36,736 nt of DNA from Acidimicrobiia bacterium (lineage in GTDB: Bacteria; Actinomycetota; Acidimicrobiia; Acidimicrobiales; Poriferisodalaceae). Shown one piece after another: positions 18,183 to 26,610 of this stretch. The stretch is from contig JAJEIW010000029.1 in the NCBI GenBank assembly GCA_022828045.1, forward strand, positions 1 through 36,736, read 5' to 3'. The notes beneath the pieces were generated by a model, which did no database searches, was not told the origin of the DNA, and worked only from the letters and a program-made list of their open reading frames with translations. Position numbers and translations under genes: made by a program. The first letter of the stretch is position 1. The number at the start of each line of letters is the position of its first letter.

Positions 18183-18512
18183 TCAGCCGGCGGGATTGCC
18201 GGACGGGTGTCCGATGTCGATGTCGACATCGATGCGGCTTGGATCGATCCGGTCCGGGCCGCACAACGGGTTCTGCGGGACGCTGACCTCGCGGCCGAAT
18301 ACCTCGCAGGTGCAGGTCTCCTGGCAATTCCGCAGACCCGACCACTGCACCGCCAGCACCGCTGCCGCACCCGCCAGCACCACCGAGATGAGCACAGCCA
18401 GCGCCAGCCGCCGGATCAGCCGCAGCGCCACGAACGCCGCTATGACCAAGCAGGCAATACCGGCAATCAGGGCGATGCTGACGCGGTCCGCGTCGAGCCA
18501 CTCACCGAGCAC
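18183..18512 (-). CDS. Small membrane protein with two predicted TM segments and Cys-rich tail
   Basis: VSIALIAGIACLVIAAFVALRLIRRLALAVLISVVLAGAAAVLAVQWSGLRNCQETCTCEVF; GTG start. Confidence 0.6.
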   Translation of the reverse strand: MLGEWLDADRVSIALIAGIACLVIAAFVALRLIRRLALAVLISVVLAGAAAVLAVQWSGLRNCQETCTCEVFGREVSVPQNPLCGPDRIDPSRIDVDIDIGHPSGNPAG

Positions 18513-18520
18513 TGCCTCAG

Positions 18521-18526
18521 AGAGTA
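18521..18526 (-). promoter_or_regulatory. Candidate leaderless -10 (TACTCT)
   Basis: TACTCT, 8 nt upstream of GTG 18512. Confidence 0.45.
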
Positions 18527-18582
18527 CGCAGCAGTCTGCCTCGCAGCGTGGACCGCTCCCGGGGCCGAGCCGGGTGGCTCAC

Positions 18583-18588
18583 TAGAGT
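18583..18588 (+). promoter_or_regulatory. Candidate leaderless -10 (TAGAGT), DUF3151 gene
   Basis: TAGAGT, 6 nt upstream of GTG. Confidence 0.5.
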
Positions 18589-18594
18589 CGCGCC

Positions 18595-19068
18595 GTGTCT
18601 CCTGAGCCCCCGACGCCCATCGAGTTCCGCCCGAGCGGCCTTCCTTCGACCGTCCTGGGTCCTGCCCCGCCAGCGGCAACCGCCGCCTTGACGGATGCGC
18701 TGAGCCGGCCCCCTGACGAACGGGCAGCGGCGCTGGCCGCCGTGGCGGCACGCTGGCCCCGGTTCCTGGATGCATGGGCCGAGCTGGGCCGTACCGCAGC
18801 GGGCGAGGGCCGCCATGTGGAGGCCTACGCCTATTGCCGTGTCGGGTACCACCGCGGTCTCGACGCGCTGCGTGCCGCCGGCTGGCGCGGCAGCGGCTAC
18901 GTGCGGTGGGCGGAGCCCTCCAACCGCGGCTTTTTGTGGTCGCTGTGGGGACTGGGGCACTCTGCAGCAGTGATCGGGGAGGGCGACGAGGCCGACCGCT
19001 GCGCAGGGTTCCTGGCCCAGCTTGATCCCGGCGGCACGCCACCCTCGGGTGAGTGGCCCGGGGCGTGA
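18595..19068 (+). CDS. DUF3151 family protein
   Basis: AAVAARWPRFLDAWAELG...EAYAYCRVGYHRGLDALRAAGWRGSGYVRWAEPSNRGFLWSLWGLG. Confidence 0.82.
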   Translation: MSPEPPTPIEFRPSGLPSTVLGPAPPAATAALTDALSRPPDERAAALAAVAARWPRFLDAWAELGRTAAGEGRHVEAYAYCRVGYHRGLDALRAAGWRGSGYVRWAEPSNRGFLWSLWGLGHSAAVIGEGDEADRCAGFLAQLDPGGTPPSGEWPGA

Positions 19069-19643
19069 GCCCGGCCGGCGTCGTGCTGTGCGGCGGCGCC
19101 TCGACGCGCATGGGTCATGACAAGGCCAAGCTGGAACTGGCGGGAAGACCCCTCGCCCTGTGGGTTGCCGAGGCGCTGGCGGCAGCCGGCGCGCATCCGG
19201 TCGTAGCTCAAGGCGGCGACCCGCCTGCGCCGCTCGTGGCGACGCCCGACACCACCCCACACGCCGGACCCCTCGCGGCACTCGTCGATGCGCTCAGCCA
19301 TCACGGCGACATCCTGGTGTGCCCGACCGATGTCCCCACGGTTCCTGCTGAGCTGCTGGAGGCGCTGGTGCACACGGCCCAAGGCACGGGTGCGCCCGTC
19401 GTGCTCGCCCGAAGCGGCCGGCTCGAGCCGCTGATCGGCCACTACGCGTCGGCAGCTCTGCCGATGCTGCGCGAGGGGTTGCGCGCCGGCGCGCGGGGCC
19501 CAAAGGCGGTGTTCGCCAGTTCGTCCGTGCCGACGGTCCCGGTCGCGCCAGCAGACGTCGTCAACGTGAACACGCCGACTGACCTCGCCGAAGCGGAGGC
19601 CATCTTGGCAACTCGCACCACACGCGGGTCCCCGGCGCCGTGA
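19065..19643 (+). CDS. Molybdenum cofactor guanylyltransferase-like nucleotidyltransferase (MobA family)
   Basis: GVVLCGGASTRMGHDKAKLELAGRPL, CPTDVPTV, NVNTPTDLAEAE; GTGA overlap with upstream gene. Confidence 0.8.
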   Translation: MSPAGVVLCGGASTRMGHDKAKLELAGRPLALWVAEALAAAGAHPVVAQGGDPPAPLVATPDTTPHAGPLAALVDALSHHGDILVCPTDVPTVPAELLEALVHTAQGTGAPVVLARSGRLEPLIGHYASAALPMLREGLRAGARGPKAVFASSSVPTVPVAPADVVNVNTPTDLAEAEAILATRTTRGSPAP

Positions 19644-20809
19644 GCCGTCACGAGTGGATCGACTCGGACGACCGCTTCGAGGCGCTGGTTGCCGACTTAC
19701 TGGCCGCCGAGCGCATCGCCGTGGACACCGAGTTCCATCGCGAGCGCAGCTACCGGCCCCAGCTGGCCCTCGTGCAGGTCGCCTTCGATGACCGAGTGGC
19801 GCTCGTCGACCCCATCGCCGTCGACATCGCCCGTCTCGCCGGTGTGCTCGACGCGGACGTGTTGATCGTGATGCACTCCTGCGCGCAGGACATTGAGGTG
19901 CTGGCGCAGGAGTGCGGCACCATTCCCGCGCGGCTGTTCGACACCCAGGTCGCCGCAGGCTTCCTGGGCATGAGCACGCCCTCGCTGGGCTCGTTGACCG
20001 AACGCCTCCTCAGCAAGCGCCTCCCCAAGGGTGATCGACTGACGGACTGGTTCGAGCGTCCGCTGCGGCCGGCGCAGCAGCGCTACGCAGCCGACGACGT
20101 TGCCTACCTGGTCAGGCTGCACGGCGAGCTGAAGGCTCAGCTGTCCGAGCGAGGCCGTTACGAGTGGGCACTCGACGAGTGCGAGCGATGGCGCCGCCCT
20201 CCGCCGCCGCCGCCCGACCCAGAACAGGCGTGGACGCGCATCAAGAGCGCCCGGCAGCTGAAGGGCAGGCAGCGTGCAGTCGCCTACCGGCTCGCGGCCT
20301 GGCGGGAGCGCACCGCCAGCGATCGGGACATTCCGGTCCGCTTCGTGCTGTCGGATATGGCACTGCTGTCCATCGCCCAGCGGAGCCCTGCCAGCCTCAG
20401 CGAACTGGACGGGCTTCGAGGCGTCGACAGCAATCAGCTCCGCAGGGCGGTCGGCGAGCGGATCATCGCCGAAGTGCAGCGTGGCCGGTCCATGGCGCCC
20501 GAGGACATCCCGGCCCGAGCGCTGCCGACGGGCCCCAACGTGCCGACGACCCTGCAGCCCGCTGTGCCGCTGGTAGCAGCATGGGTGGACCAGGTGGCGC
20601 GCGCTGCGGGCATCGATCGCAGCTTGCTGGCGACACGTTCGGACATCGCTGCCCTGCTCGCCGGGGACGAGAACTCGCTCCTGGCAACTGGTTGGCGCTC
20701 CGACGTTGTCGGCGACGGCATCAGGTCGCTGCTCGCAGGCGAATCCGCCTTGGCGTTCGATGCCGAGGCGGGCCTGTGCCTTGAATCCCGCATCCCGCCG
20801 CTCGACTGA
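19640..20809 (+). CDS. rnd: Ribonuclease D (DEDDy 3'-5' exonuclease with HRDC domain)
   Basis: AVDTEFHRERSYRPQLALVQ, MHSCAQDIEVL, QRYAADDVAYLVRLH, HRDC region LSELDGLRGVDSNQLRR; GTG start. Confidence 0.88.
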   Translation: MSRHEWIDSDDRFEALVADLLAAERIAVDTEFHRERSYRPQLALVQVAFDDRVALVDPIAVDIARLAGVLDADVLIVMHSCAQDIEVLAQECGTIPARLFDTQVAAGFLGMSTPSLGSLTERLLSKRLPKGDRLTDWFERPLRPAQQRYAADDVAYLVRLHGELKAQLSERGRYEWALDECERWRRPPPPPPDPEQAWTRIKSARQLKGRQRAVAYRLAAWRERTASDRDIPVRFVLSDMALLSIAQRSPASLSELDGLRGVDSNQLRRAVGERIIAEVQRGRSMAPEDIPARALPTGPNVPTTLQPAVPLVAAWVDQVARAAGIDRSLLATRSDIAALLAGDENSLLATGWRSDVVGDGIRSLLAGESALAFDAEAGLCLESRIPPLD

Positions 20810-20966
20810 ACGCCTGATATGCCGCGCACCGTGGGGCGCCGGGCGATAGTGTGACAGGGCACTTCGTAGAACACGGGTGCCTCATCCGTCGCGGCTACAG
20901 ACGCATCTGGGGCACGCACGGATGCAGGCAGGCGAGGCACCGCAGTCGAGCACGAGGAGCCAACCG

Positions 20967-21233
20967 GTGAAGAAGGGTCGACATCGCCGCTATGAAGAGG
21001 CTCGCAAGTTCCAGCGAGCCACGGCGGAGCGTTTCTCTGTCGAGGATTACGACTTCGACAATTCGGATCGGTTCGGCGTGGAGCTAGATGACGACGAGTC
21101 CGTGCGCGACGACCAGTACGGCCACCTCGCCGACAAATACGACCTCTACGACGGCGACGGCGATAGCGACGACGAGGACGCCGACGAAGCCGACTACGCT
21201 TCCGCGGGCTACGAGCGCAGCGCCGACGACTGA
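20967..21233 (+). CDS. Small acidic protein, DUF3073-like
   Basis: VKKGRHRRYEEARKFQRATAERF basic N-terminus and DDDE-rich C-terminus; GAGGAG upstream of GTG. Confidence 0.6.
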   Translation: MKKGRHRRYEEARKFQRATAERFSVEDYDFDNSDRFGVELDDDESVRDDQYGHLADKYDLYDGDGDSDDEDADEADYASAGYERSADD

Positions 21234-21994
21234 GGCGCGCGACGGCGGACTGCCGGATGGGGCAGCACCTGGGCTGAGGTGACGCGCCCGTCGAGCGCGG
21301 TGCACAGATCGTCGTAGATCTCCGCGCCGCAGATCGCGGTGAGCTCGTCCCGCAGAGCCAGGTACACGGGCTGGTGACCGACGTGGGCCTGACTCTCAGC
21401 AGTGCACCACCACGACACGTCGGTGTCGGGTCCGCCCCAATCCCGCAGCTCCCACTCCCGCACCATCGTGTAGACGTGCCCGGTCACGGTCTCATGGTCC
21501 TCACGGCGCAGCGGGGCCTGCCAGCAGATCTCGGGTTTGGTGTCCATCGGGCGTCGACCGGTCCGCTGGGCCAGCAGGTGGAAGGCGCAGCCCGCGCCGG
21601 CTGGATGCGAGGCTCGGTTCGCGAACACGCACGCCCCGTCGATGACCACGGTGCGCCACCAGCCATCGCTGTCCTGCCACAGGGCATCGGCAGGGTCGCG
21701 CCGGTGCTGCCAGATCTCCCCGTCAAGCTCTGCGATCATCCGGCGGACATGGGCCAGGTCGTGCTCGTCGGCGATGTAGGCGCCATGGCTGCAGCAGCCC
21801 AGCTCGAGCTCCGGGGCCGGTTTTTCGTCGATGCCTGGGCATCCGGCGCCGAAGATGCAGGTCCAAGCGCTCGTGAGGAACGTCACGTCGAACAGCCAGG
21901 TGCGGTGCTCGTGGGGGTCCTCCAGCGACAGCCATTCCCGCGTGCCGTCGCCCGGGCTCCAGCCATCAAGGCCCTCGCCCATATCAGAAGCCAT
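21209..21994 (-). CDS. Cys-rich protein resembling DUF3109/YkgJ-type metal-binding proteins
   Basis: TCIFGAGCPGI, LELGCCSHGAYI, DGACVFANR, GCAFHLLAQRTGRRPMDTKPEICWQAPLR; ATG at 21994. Confidence 0.7.
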   Translation of the reverse strand: MASDMGEGLDGWSPGDGTREWLSLEDPHEHRTWLFDVTFLTSAWTCIFGAGCPGIDEKPAPELELGCCSHGAYIADEHDLAHVRRMIAELDGEIWQHRRDPADALWQDSDGWWRTVVIDGACVFANRASHPAGAGCAFHLLAQRTGRRPMDTKPEICWQAPLRREDHETVTGHVYTMVREWELRDWGGPDTDVSWWCTAESQAHVGHQPVYLALRDELTAICGAEIYDDLCTALDGRVTSAQVLPHPAVRRRAPQSSALRS

Positions 21995-22002
21995 CCGCGG
22001 CG

Positions 22003-22008
22003 AGCCTA
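22003..22008 (-). promoter_or_regulatory. Candidate leaderless -10 (TAGGCT), Cys-rich gene
   Basis: TAGGCT, 8 nt upstream of ATG 21994. Confidence 0.5.
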
Positions 22009-22011
22009 CGG

Positions 22012-22017
22012 TACGGT
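22012..22017 (+). promoter_or_regulatory. Candidate leaderless -10 (TACGGT), glcD-like gene
   Basis: TACGGT, 6 nt upstream of GTG 22024. Confidence 0.5.
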
Positions 22018-22023
22018 CGCGTT

Positions 22024-23472
22024 GTGGCTTCTGAGACCGATGATGCAGCCGATGCTGCACTGCTTGCCGACCTGCGCGGGGTGCTGGGCGACCGGGCACG
22101 CGACAACGATTTCGAGCGCGGCCTGTACAGCCGCGACGGTTCCATCGAGGGCAGCCCGCCGGCCATCGTGTGCCTGCCGACTTCGGCAGAAGAAGTGGCC
22201 GAGATCGTGCGCATCTGCCGGCAGCATCGCCGTCCGTTCCTGGCGCGAGGCTCAGGCACCGGCCTCGCCGGGGGAGCGGTGCCCGTCGGCCGTCCGGTCG
22301 TCGTGGCCACCTCCAAGATGGACCGCATCGTCGAGATCGACACCGCCAACCGCATTGCCTGGGTCGAACCGGGGGTGCTGAACCTCGACCTGTCACGTGC
22401 GCTGGCCCCGAAGGGCTTCCACTTCGCGCCGGATCCCTCCAGCCAGCAGGTCTGCTCGATCGGCGGGAACATCGCCAACAACTCCGGCGGGCCGCACTGC
22501 CTGGCGTACGGAGTGACGACAGCGCACATCTCGGCACTCGAAGTGGTGTTGCCGTCCGGCGAGACGACCGTCTTCGGCGGGGTGGACGCTGAGCCGCCGG
22601 GCTTCGACCTGCGCGGGCTGTTCGTCGGCTCTGAAGGCACCATGGGCATCGCCACCAAGGCCGCAGTACGGCTGACGCCGAATGCGCCGGCGGTGCGGAC
22701 GCTGCTGCTGGATTTCGACGATGTCAGCGAGGGCTCGGCGGCTGTCAGCGCCATCATCGCCGCAGGGCTGGTGCCCTCGGCGCTGGAGATGATGGACCAG
22801 CGTGCCATCGAGATCGTGGAGGCCTTCGCCCATGCGGGCTACCCGACCGGAGCTGCGGCGGTTCTGCTGGTCGAGCTCGACGGTCTGCCAGGCGGAGTCA
22901 ACGCCGGCGTGGAGATCGTGCGCGAGGTGGCGCAGCGCCATCACGTCGGCCACGTGCGAGTCGCGGCAGACGACGCCGAGCGGGCGCTGCTGTGGAAGGG
23001 TCGCAAGAACGCCTTCGGCGCAGTCGCACGGATCAAGCCCGACTACTACCTCCACGACACCGTCGTGCCGAGGTCGCGGCTCACCGAAGTGCTCGAGAAG
23101 GTGTACCGGATCGCTGATGCGTACGGCTTGATCGCTGTCAACGTCTTCCACGCCGGGGACGGGAACCTGCATCCGATCCTGGCGTTCGACCGGCGTGAGC
23201 CCGGCGTGGACGAGCGGGTCAAGGCAGCGGGCCGTGACATCGTTGCTGCCTCCATCGAAGCCGGCGGCGTGCTCAGCGGCGAGCACGGGATCGGCTTGGA
23301 GAAGCGGGATTACATGGGGATGCTGTTCAGTGCCCACGACATGTACACCCAGGACGTGGTGCGTGAGACGTTCGATCCCGACGGCCTCGCCAACCCGCTC
23401 AAGATCATCCCGACCGGCTCGCGCTGCAGCGACTCGTTTCACCAGCATGTGCCCGAAGGCGCTTGGGTGTGA
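22024..23472 (+). CDS. glcD: Glycolate oxidase subunit GlcD-like FAD-linked oxidase
   Basis: FLARGSGTGLAGGAVP, CSIGGNIANNSGGPHCLAYGVT, LFVGSEGTMGIATKA, NVFHAGDGNLHPIL, GEHGIGLEKRDYM. Confidence 0.9.
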   Translation: MASETDDAADAALLADLRGVLGDRARDNDFERGLYSRDGSIEGSPPAIVCLPTSAEEVAEIVRICRQHRRPFLARGSGTGLAGGAVPVGRPVVVATSKMDRIVEIDTANRIAWVEPGVLNLDLSRALAPKGFHFAPDPSSQQVCSIGGNIANNSGGPHCLAYGVTTAHISALEVVLPSGETTVFGGVDAEPPGFDLRGLFVGSEGTMGIATKAAVRLTPNAPAVRTLLLDFDDVSEGSAAVSAIIAAGLVPSALEMMDQRAIEIVEAFAHAGYPTGAAAVLLVELDGLPGGVNAGVEIVREVAQRHHVGHVRVAADDAERALLWKGRKNAFGAVARIKPDYYLHDTVVPRSRLTEVLEKVYRIADAYGLIAVNVFHAGDGNLHPILAFDRREPGVDERVKAAGRDIVAASIEAGGVLSGEHGIGLEKRDYMGMLFSAHDMYTQDVVRETFDPDGLANPLKIIPTGSRCSDSFHQHVPEGAWV

Positions 23473-24461
23473 GTCCGCAATCCGGCGGCGGCAGCGCGCC
23501 GCCATCTGAGGAAGCGAGCACCAGGCAGCCCGGTGCCGGCGCCAGCCTCGCCGCGAACATTGCTGCGGAGGTGACAGCGTTCGCTCACGAGGTCGGCAGC
23601 AGCGATCCGGTGACCGTGGTGGGCGCCCAGACGCACTGGCACGTCGGCGGCAGACCGCATGCGGGGACGCGTGAGGTCCGCGCACCTGCGGGCGTGTGGG
23701 AACACGAGCCGTCGGAGATGACGGTTCGCTGCGGTGCCGGCACGACCGTGGCCGAACTGTCGGCGCATCTCGCTCGAACCGGCCAGATGGTCCCGCTCGA
23801 CCCTGCCGACGACGCAGCGACCGTCGGCGGTGTGCTGGCGTGCGGGTTCAGCGGGCACCGCAGGCTTCGTTACGGCCACGTACGCGATCTCGTCTTGCAG
23901 ACACGCCATGTTGATGCCTCCGGCAAGGTGGTCACCGCGGGCGGGCCCACGGTGAAGAACGTCTCGGGGTACGACTTGGCTCGCCTGCTGGTGGGCTCGC
24001 TGGGCACGCTCGGGCTGTTGGCCGAGGTGATCCTGCGGACCCTGCCGGTGCCTGCGGCATCGCAGTGGCTCACCGGCGACGGCGATCCGTTCGCCGTCTT
24101 CGACCTGCTGTACCGGCCCAGCAGCATCCTGTGGGACGGCAGGCGCACCTGGATCCTGCTGGAAGGCGATCCGGCTGACGTCGCGGCCGAGGCGAGCAAG
24201 CTGGAATCTGCTGGCTTTGGTCCCTGCGACGGTCCGCCGACGATTCCCGGGCACGGCCGCGAATCGCGCACGCCATCGGGGCTGCGCGAGCTCGCAGGCA
24301 CGCCTGGTGGTTGGATTGCGGAGGTCGGCGTTGGTCTGGTGCATCGCGACGAACCAGTACAAGCTGCGCTGGTCTCGTCGACCAATGCTGCGCTGATGAC
24401 GCAGCTCAAGCAGCGACTTGATCCCCACGATCGACTCAATCCCGGCCGGAGGGCATGGTGA
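23469..24461 (+). CDS. glcE: Glycolate oxidase subunit GlcE-like FAD-binding protein
   Basis: GAGTTVAELSAHLARTGQMVPLDP, TVGGVLACGFSGHRRLRYGHVRDLVL, VKNVSGYDLARLLVGSLGTLGLLAEV; GTGA overlap. Confidence 0.88.
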   Translation: MSPQSGGGSAPPSEEASTRQPGAGASLAANIAAEVTAFAHEVGSSDPVTVVGAQTHWHVGGRPHAGTREVRAPAGVWEHEPSEMTVRCGAGTTVAELSAHLARTGQMVPLDPADDAATVGGVLACGFSGHRRLRYGHVRDLVLQTRHVDASGKVVTAGGPTVKNVSGYDLARLLVGSLGTLGLLAEVILRTLPVPAASQWLTGDGDPFAVFDLLYRPSSILWDGRRTWILLEGDPADVAAEASKLESAGFGPCDGPPTIPGHGRESRTPSGLRELAGTPGGWIAEVGVGLVHRDEPVQAALVSSTNAALMTQLKQRLDPHDRLNPGRRAW

Positions 24462-25723
24462 GCACCGTGGGCGAACGGTCGGGCTCAGTGAGCCCCGTGG
24501 GCACGTTCCCGCTGCAGCTCGACATCGACAGCGACACGCTTGCTTCGTGCGTTGCGTGCGGCATGTGCCTGCCGCATTGCCCGACGTACCGGGTGACCGG
24601 CGAGGAATCGGCATCCCCGCGTGGACGCATTGCGCTCATGCGCGATGTCGCCGAGCGCGGCGAAGCCGATGACGCGTTCGTGGAGTTCATGGACGCTTGC
24701 ATCCAGTGCCTCGGCTGCGAGACAGCCTGCCCAGCCGGCGTCCACTACGGCCACATGATGGAAGCCACCCGCGAGGCCTTGGCGACCCAGACTCGCTACC
24801 AACCCCGCGTCCGGCGTCTCGCTTACCGCGCGCTGGGCATGCCTCGGCTGCTCGGCTTGGGATCCCGCCTGCTGGGGCTGTCCCAACGGCTCGGCCTGAT
24901 GCGCTTGGTAGCTCTCGTGGGCCGTGCGCGCCCGTTCCGTCAGCTCGCTGCCATGACCGCCTCGCTGCCGCGTGTGCCGGTGCGCCAGTCGCCGCTCACC
25001 GCCAGCGGTGACGATGTCTGGCTCTTCACCGGGTGTGTCATGGACGCCTGGATGCGTGACACCCACCGGGCTGTGCAGTCTGTGATCGAGGCCGCCGGTG
25101 CCGGCGTTGCGCTGCCCCCGGCGGGCGCTTCGTGCTGCGGGTCGCTGCATCTCCACGCGGGTCTGGCCTCTGACACCCGACGACTTGCGCGCAAGGTGAT
25201 GGCAGCGCTTCCCGGCGAGGCCCCGATCCTGATCGACTCGGCGGGCTGCGGCGCCACGATGAAGGAATACGGCCACCTGCTGGGCACCGACGAGGCCCGA
25301 CGTTTCGCAGCGCGAGTCCAAGACGTGCACGAGTGGCTGGCCGCGCGGGTCGACGACCTGCCGCCAGATGCCTCAGATGCCGATAGCTCAACGCCGCTGC
25401 AAGTCGCAGTCCAAGACCCGTGCCACCTGCGCCACGTCCAGCAGGCGCACCTGCCCGTGCGAACGGTGCTCAGCCGGTACTTCGAGGTCGTCGAGCTCGA
25501 CGACGAGGGGCTCTGCTGCGGCGCTGGGGGTGCGTACTCCCAACAGCATCCCGAGGTTGCCGGAGCAGTGCGGGAGCGCAAGGTGGCGGCCATAGAACGC
25601 ACCGGTGCGAGCGTTGTGGCCAGCGCAAACCCCGGGTGCACACTGCACCTGCGAGCGGTGGGACTCGACGTGCGCCACCCGCTGGAGATCGTGGCCGAGC
25701 ATCTGCCCGCTCGGGAGGCTTGA
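24455..25723 (+). CDS. glcF: Glycolate oxidase iron-sulfur subunit GlcF-like
   Basis: CVACGMCLPHCPTYR and CIQCLGCETACPAGVHYG [4Fe-4S] motifs; CCGSLHLHAG and CCGAGGAYS CCG domains. Confidence 0.92.
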   Translation: MVSTVGERSGSVSPVGTFPLQLDIDSDTLASCVACGMCLPHCPTYRVTGEESASPRGRIALMRDVAERGEADDAFVEFMDACIQCLGCETACPAGVHYGHMMEATREALATQTRYQPRVRRLAYRALGMPRLLGLGSRLLGLSQRLGLMRLVALVGRARPFRQLAAMTASLPRVPVRQSPLTASGDDVWLFTGCVMDAWMRDTHRAVQSVIEAAGAGVALPPAGASCCGSLHLHAGLASDTRRLARKVMAALPGEAPILIDSAGCGATMKEYGHLLGTDEARRFAARVQDVHEWLAARVDDLPPDASDADSSTPLQVAVQDPCHLRHVQQAHLPVRTVLSRYFEVVELDDEGLCCGAGGAYSQQHPEVAGAVRERKVAAIERTGASVVASANPGCTLHLRAVGLDVRHPLEIVAEHLPAREA

Positions 25724-25727
25724 GCGC

Positions 25728-25949
25728 GTGTACGACGAGATCACCGAGCTGGTCGACCGTCTCGACGACACAGCTGAACGGCTGGCCGAGCTGAGCATCG
25801 AGCTGTTGCAAGGGGCTCTCGCCGATGCAGACACCAGCGACGAGCGATCCCGGCTGGAGCGAAGCGTCACTCGCGCCCGCAGGGCCACGGTCAAGGCGGC
25901 ATCGATCCTGCGGGAGTCCACGGGAGCGTCAGAGCCTTTCGACGACTAG
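25728..25949 (+). CDS. Small predicted coiled-coil protein, glc operon
   Basis: VYDEITELVDRLDDTAERLAELSIELLQGALADADTSDERSRLERSVTRARRATVKAASIL; GGGAGG upstream of GTG. Confidence 0.55.
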   Translation: MYDEITELVDRLDDTAERLAELSIELLQGALADADTSDERSRLERSVTRARRATVKAASILRESTGASEPFDD

Positions 25950-25983
25950 AGGCCGACGAGCGGCCCTCGCCCGGGCAGACCGC

Positions 25984-26595
25984 TCAGTAGCCGCTCGAGA
26001 TGCGGTACAGCTCCCCGATCAAGTCGTCGTACAGGCCGATGGCGAGCGTGATCGCATACACCCCGCCGACAACCGCCCCTGCGACCGCAAACGGCCTGCG
26101 GTCGAGCACCCGGCCCACGGCAGGCACCGCGACCGGCAGCACTGCGAGCAGCAACAGCGGCAGCAGCGCGCCCGCCGCGTACACCCCCATCAGCGCCAGC
26201 GTGCGGGGCTCGTCAGTACTGGCGTCATTCAGGATGTCGCCCAGCCGGGGGCCGACACAGGGCCGCCACAGCCAGCTCGCGATGGCGCCCCCGACGAATC
26301 CGCCGCCGGCCGCGAGCGGCGAGTTGCCCGCCGGCGCTTTCCACGCCGCCAGATAGGTGCCTGCGGCCAGCACGGCGACGACCACCACGACCAGGCCGCG
26401 CAAGTCGGTGCGCCAGTATCCCGCAGCGGGTGCCCACGCCATCAGCGCGACCCCGGCCGCATACAGCAGGCCGACGGTGAGCCGGGCTCGCCGCGCCACC
26501 AGCACGAGCGCCAGGCCGGGAACGACGATGGGCAGCGTGCACGCCCAGATGATGACGCTGATCCCCTCGGTGAAGGTGTCGACGAGCGTGTCCAC
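25984..26595 (-). CDS. CcdA/DsbD-transmembrane-family cytochrome c biogenesis-like protein
   Basis: Multi-TM with IIWACTLPIVVPG and WRPCVGPRLGDILND motifs. Confidence 0.75.
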   Translation of the reverse strand: MDTLVDTFTEGISVIIWACTLPIVVPGLALVLVARRARLTVGLLYAAGVALMAWAPAAGYWRTDLRGLVVVVVAVLAAGTYLAAWKAPAGNSPLAAGGGFVGGAIASWLWRPCVGPRLGDILNDASTDEPRTLALMGVYAAGALLPLLLLAVLPVAVPAVGRVLDRRPFAVAGAVVGGVYAITLAIGLYDDLIGELYRISSGY

Positions 26596-26610
26596 GACGG
26601 GACGCCCTGC

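Noticed and set aside
19481-19494. 14-bp palindrome GCGCGCCGGCGCGC
   Set aside because: Lies inside the MobA-like coding region and is explained by high GC codon usage; no partner copies noticed.
25950-25983. Possible hairpin between the coiled-coil gene and the CcdA-like gene (gaggccgacgagcggccctc)
   Set aside because: Stem needs a bulge and there is no T-tract; too weak to call as a terminator.
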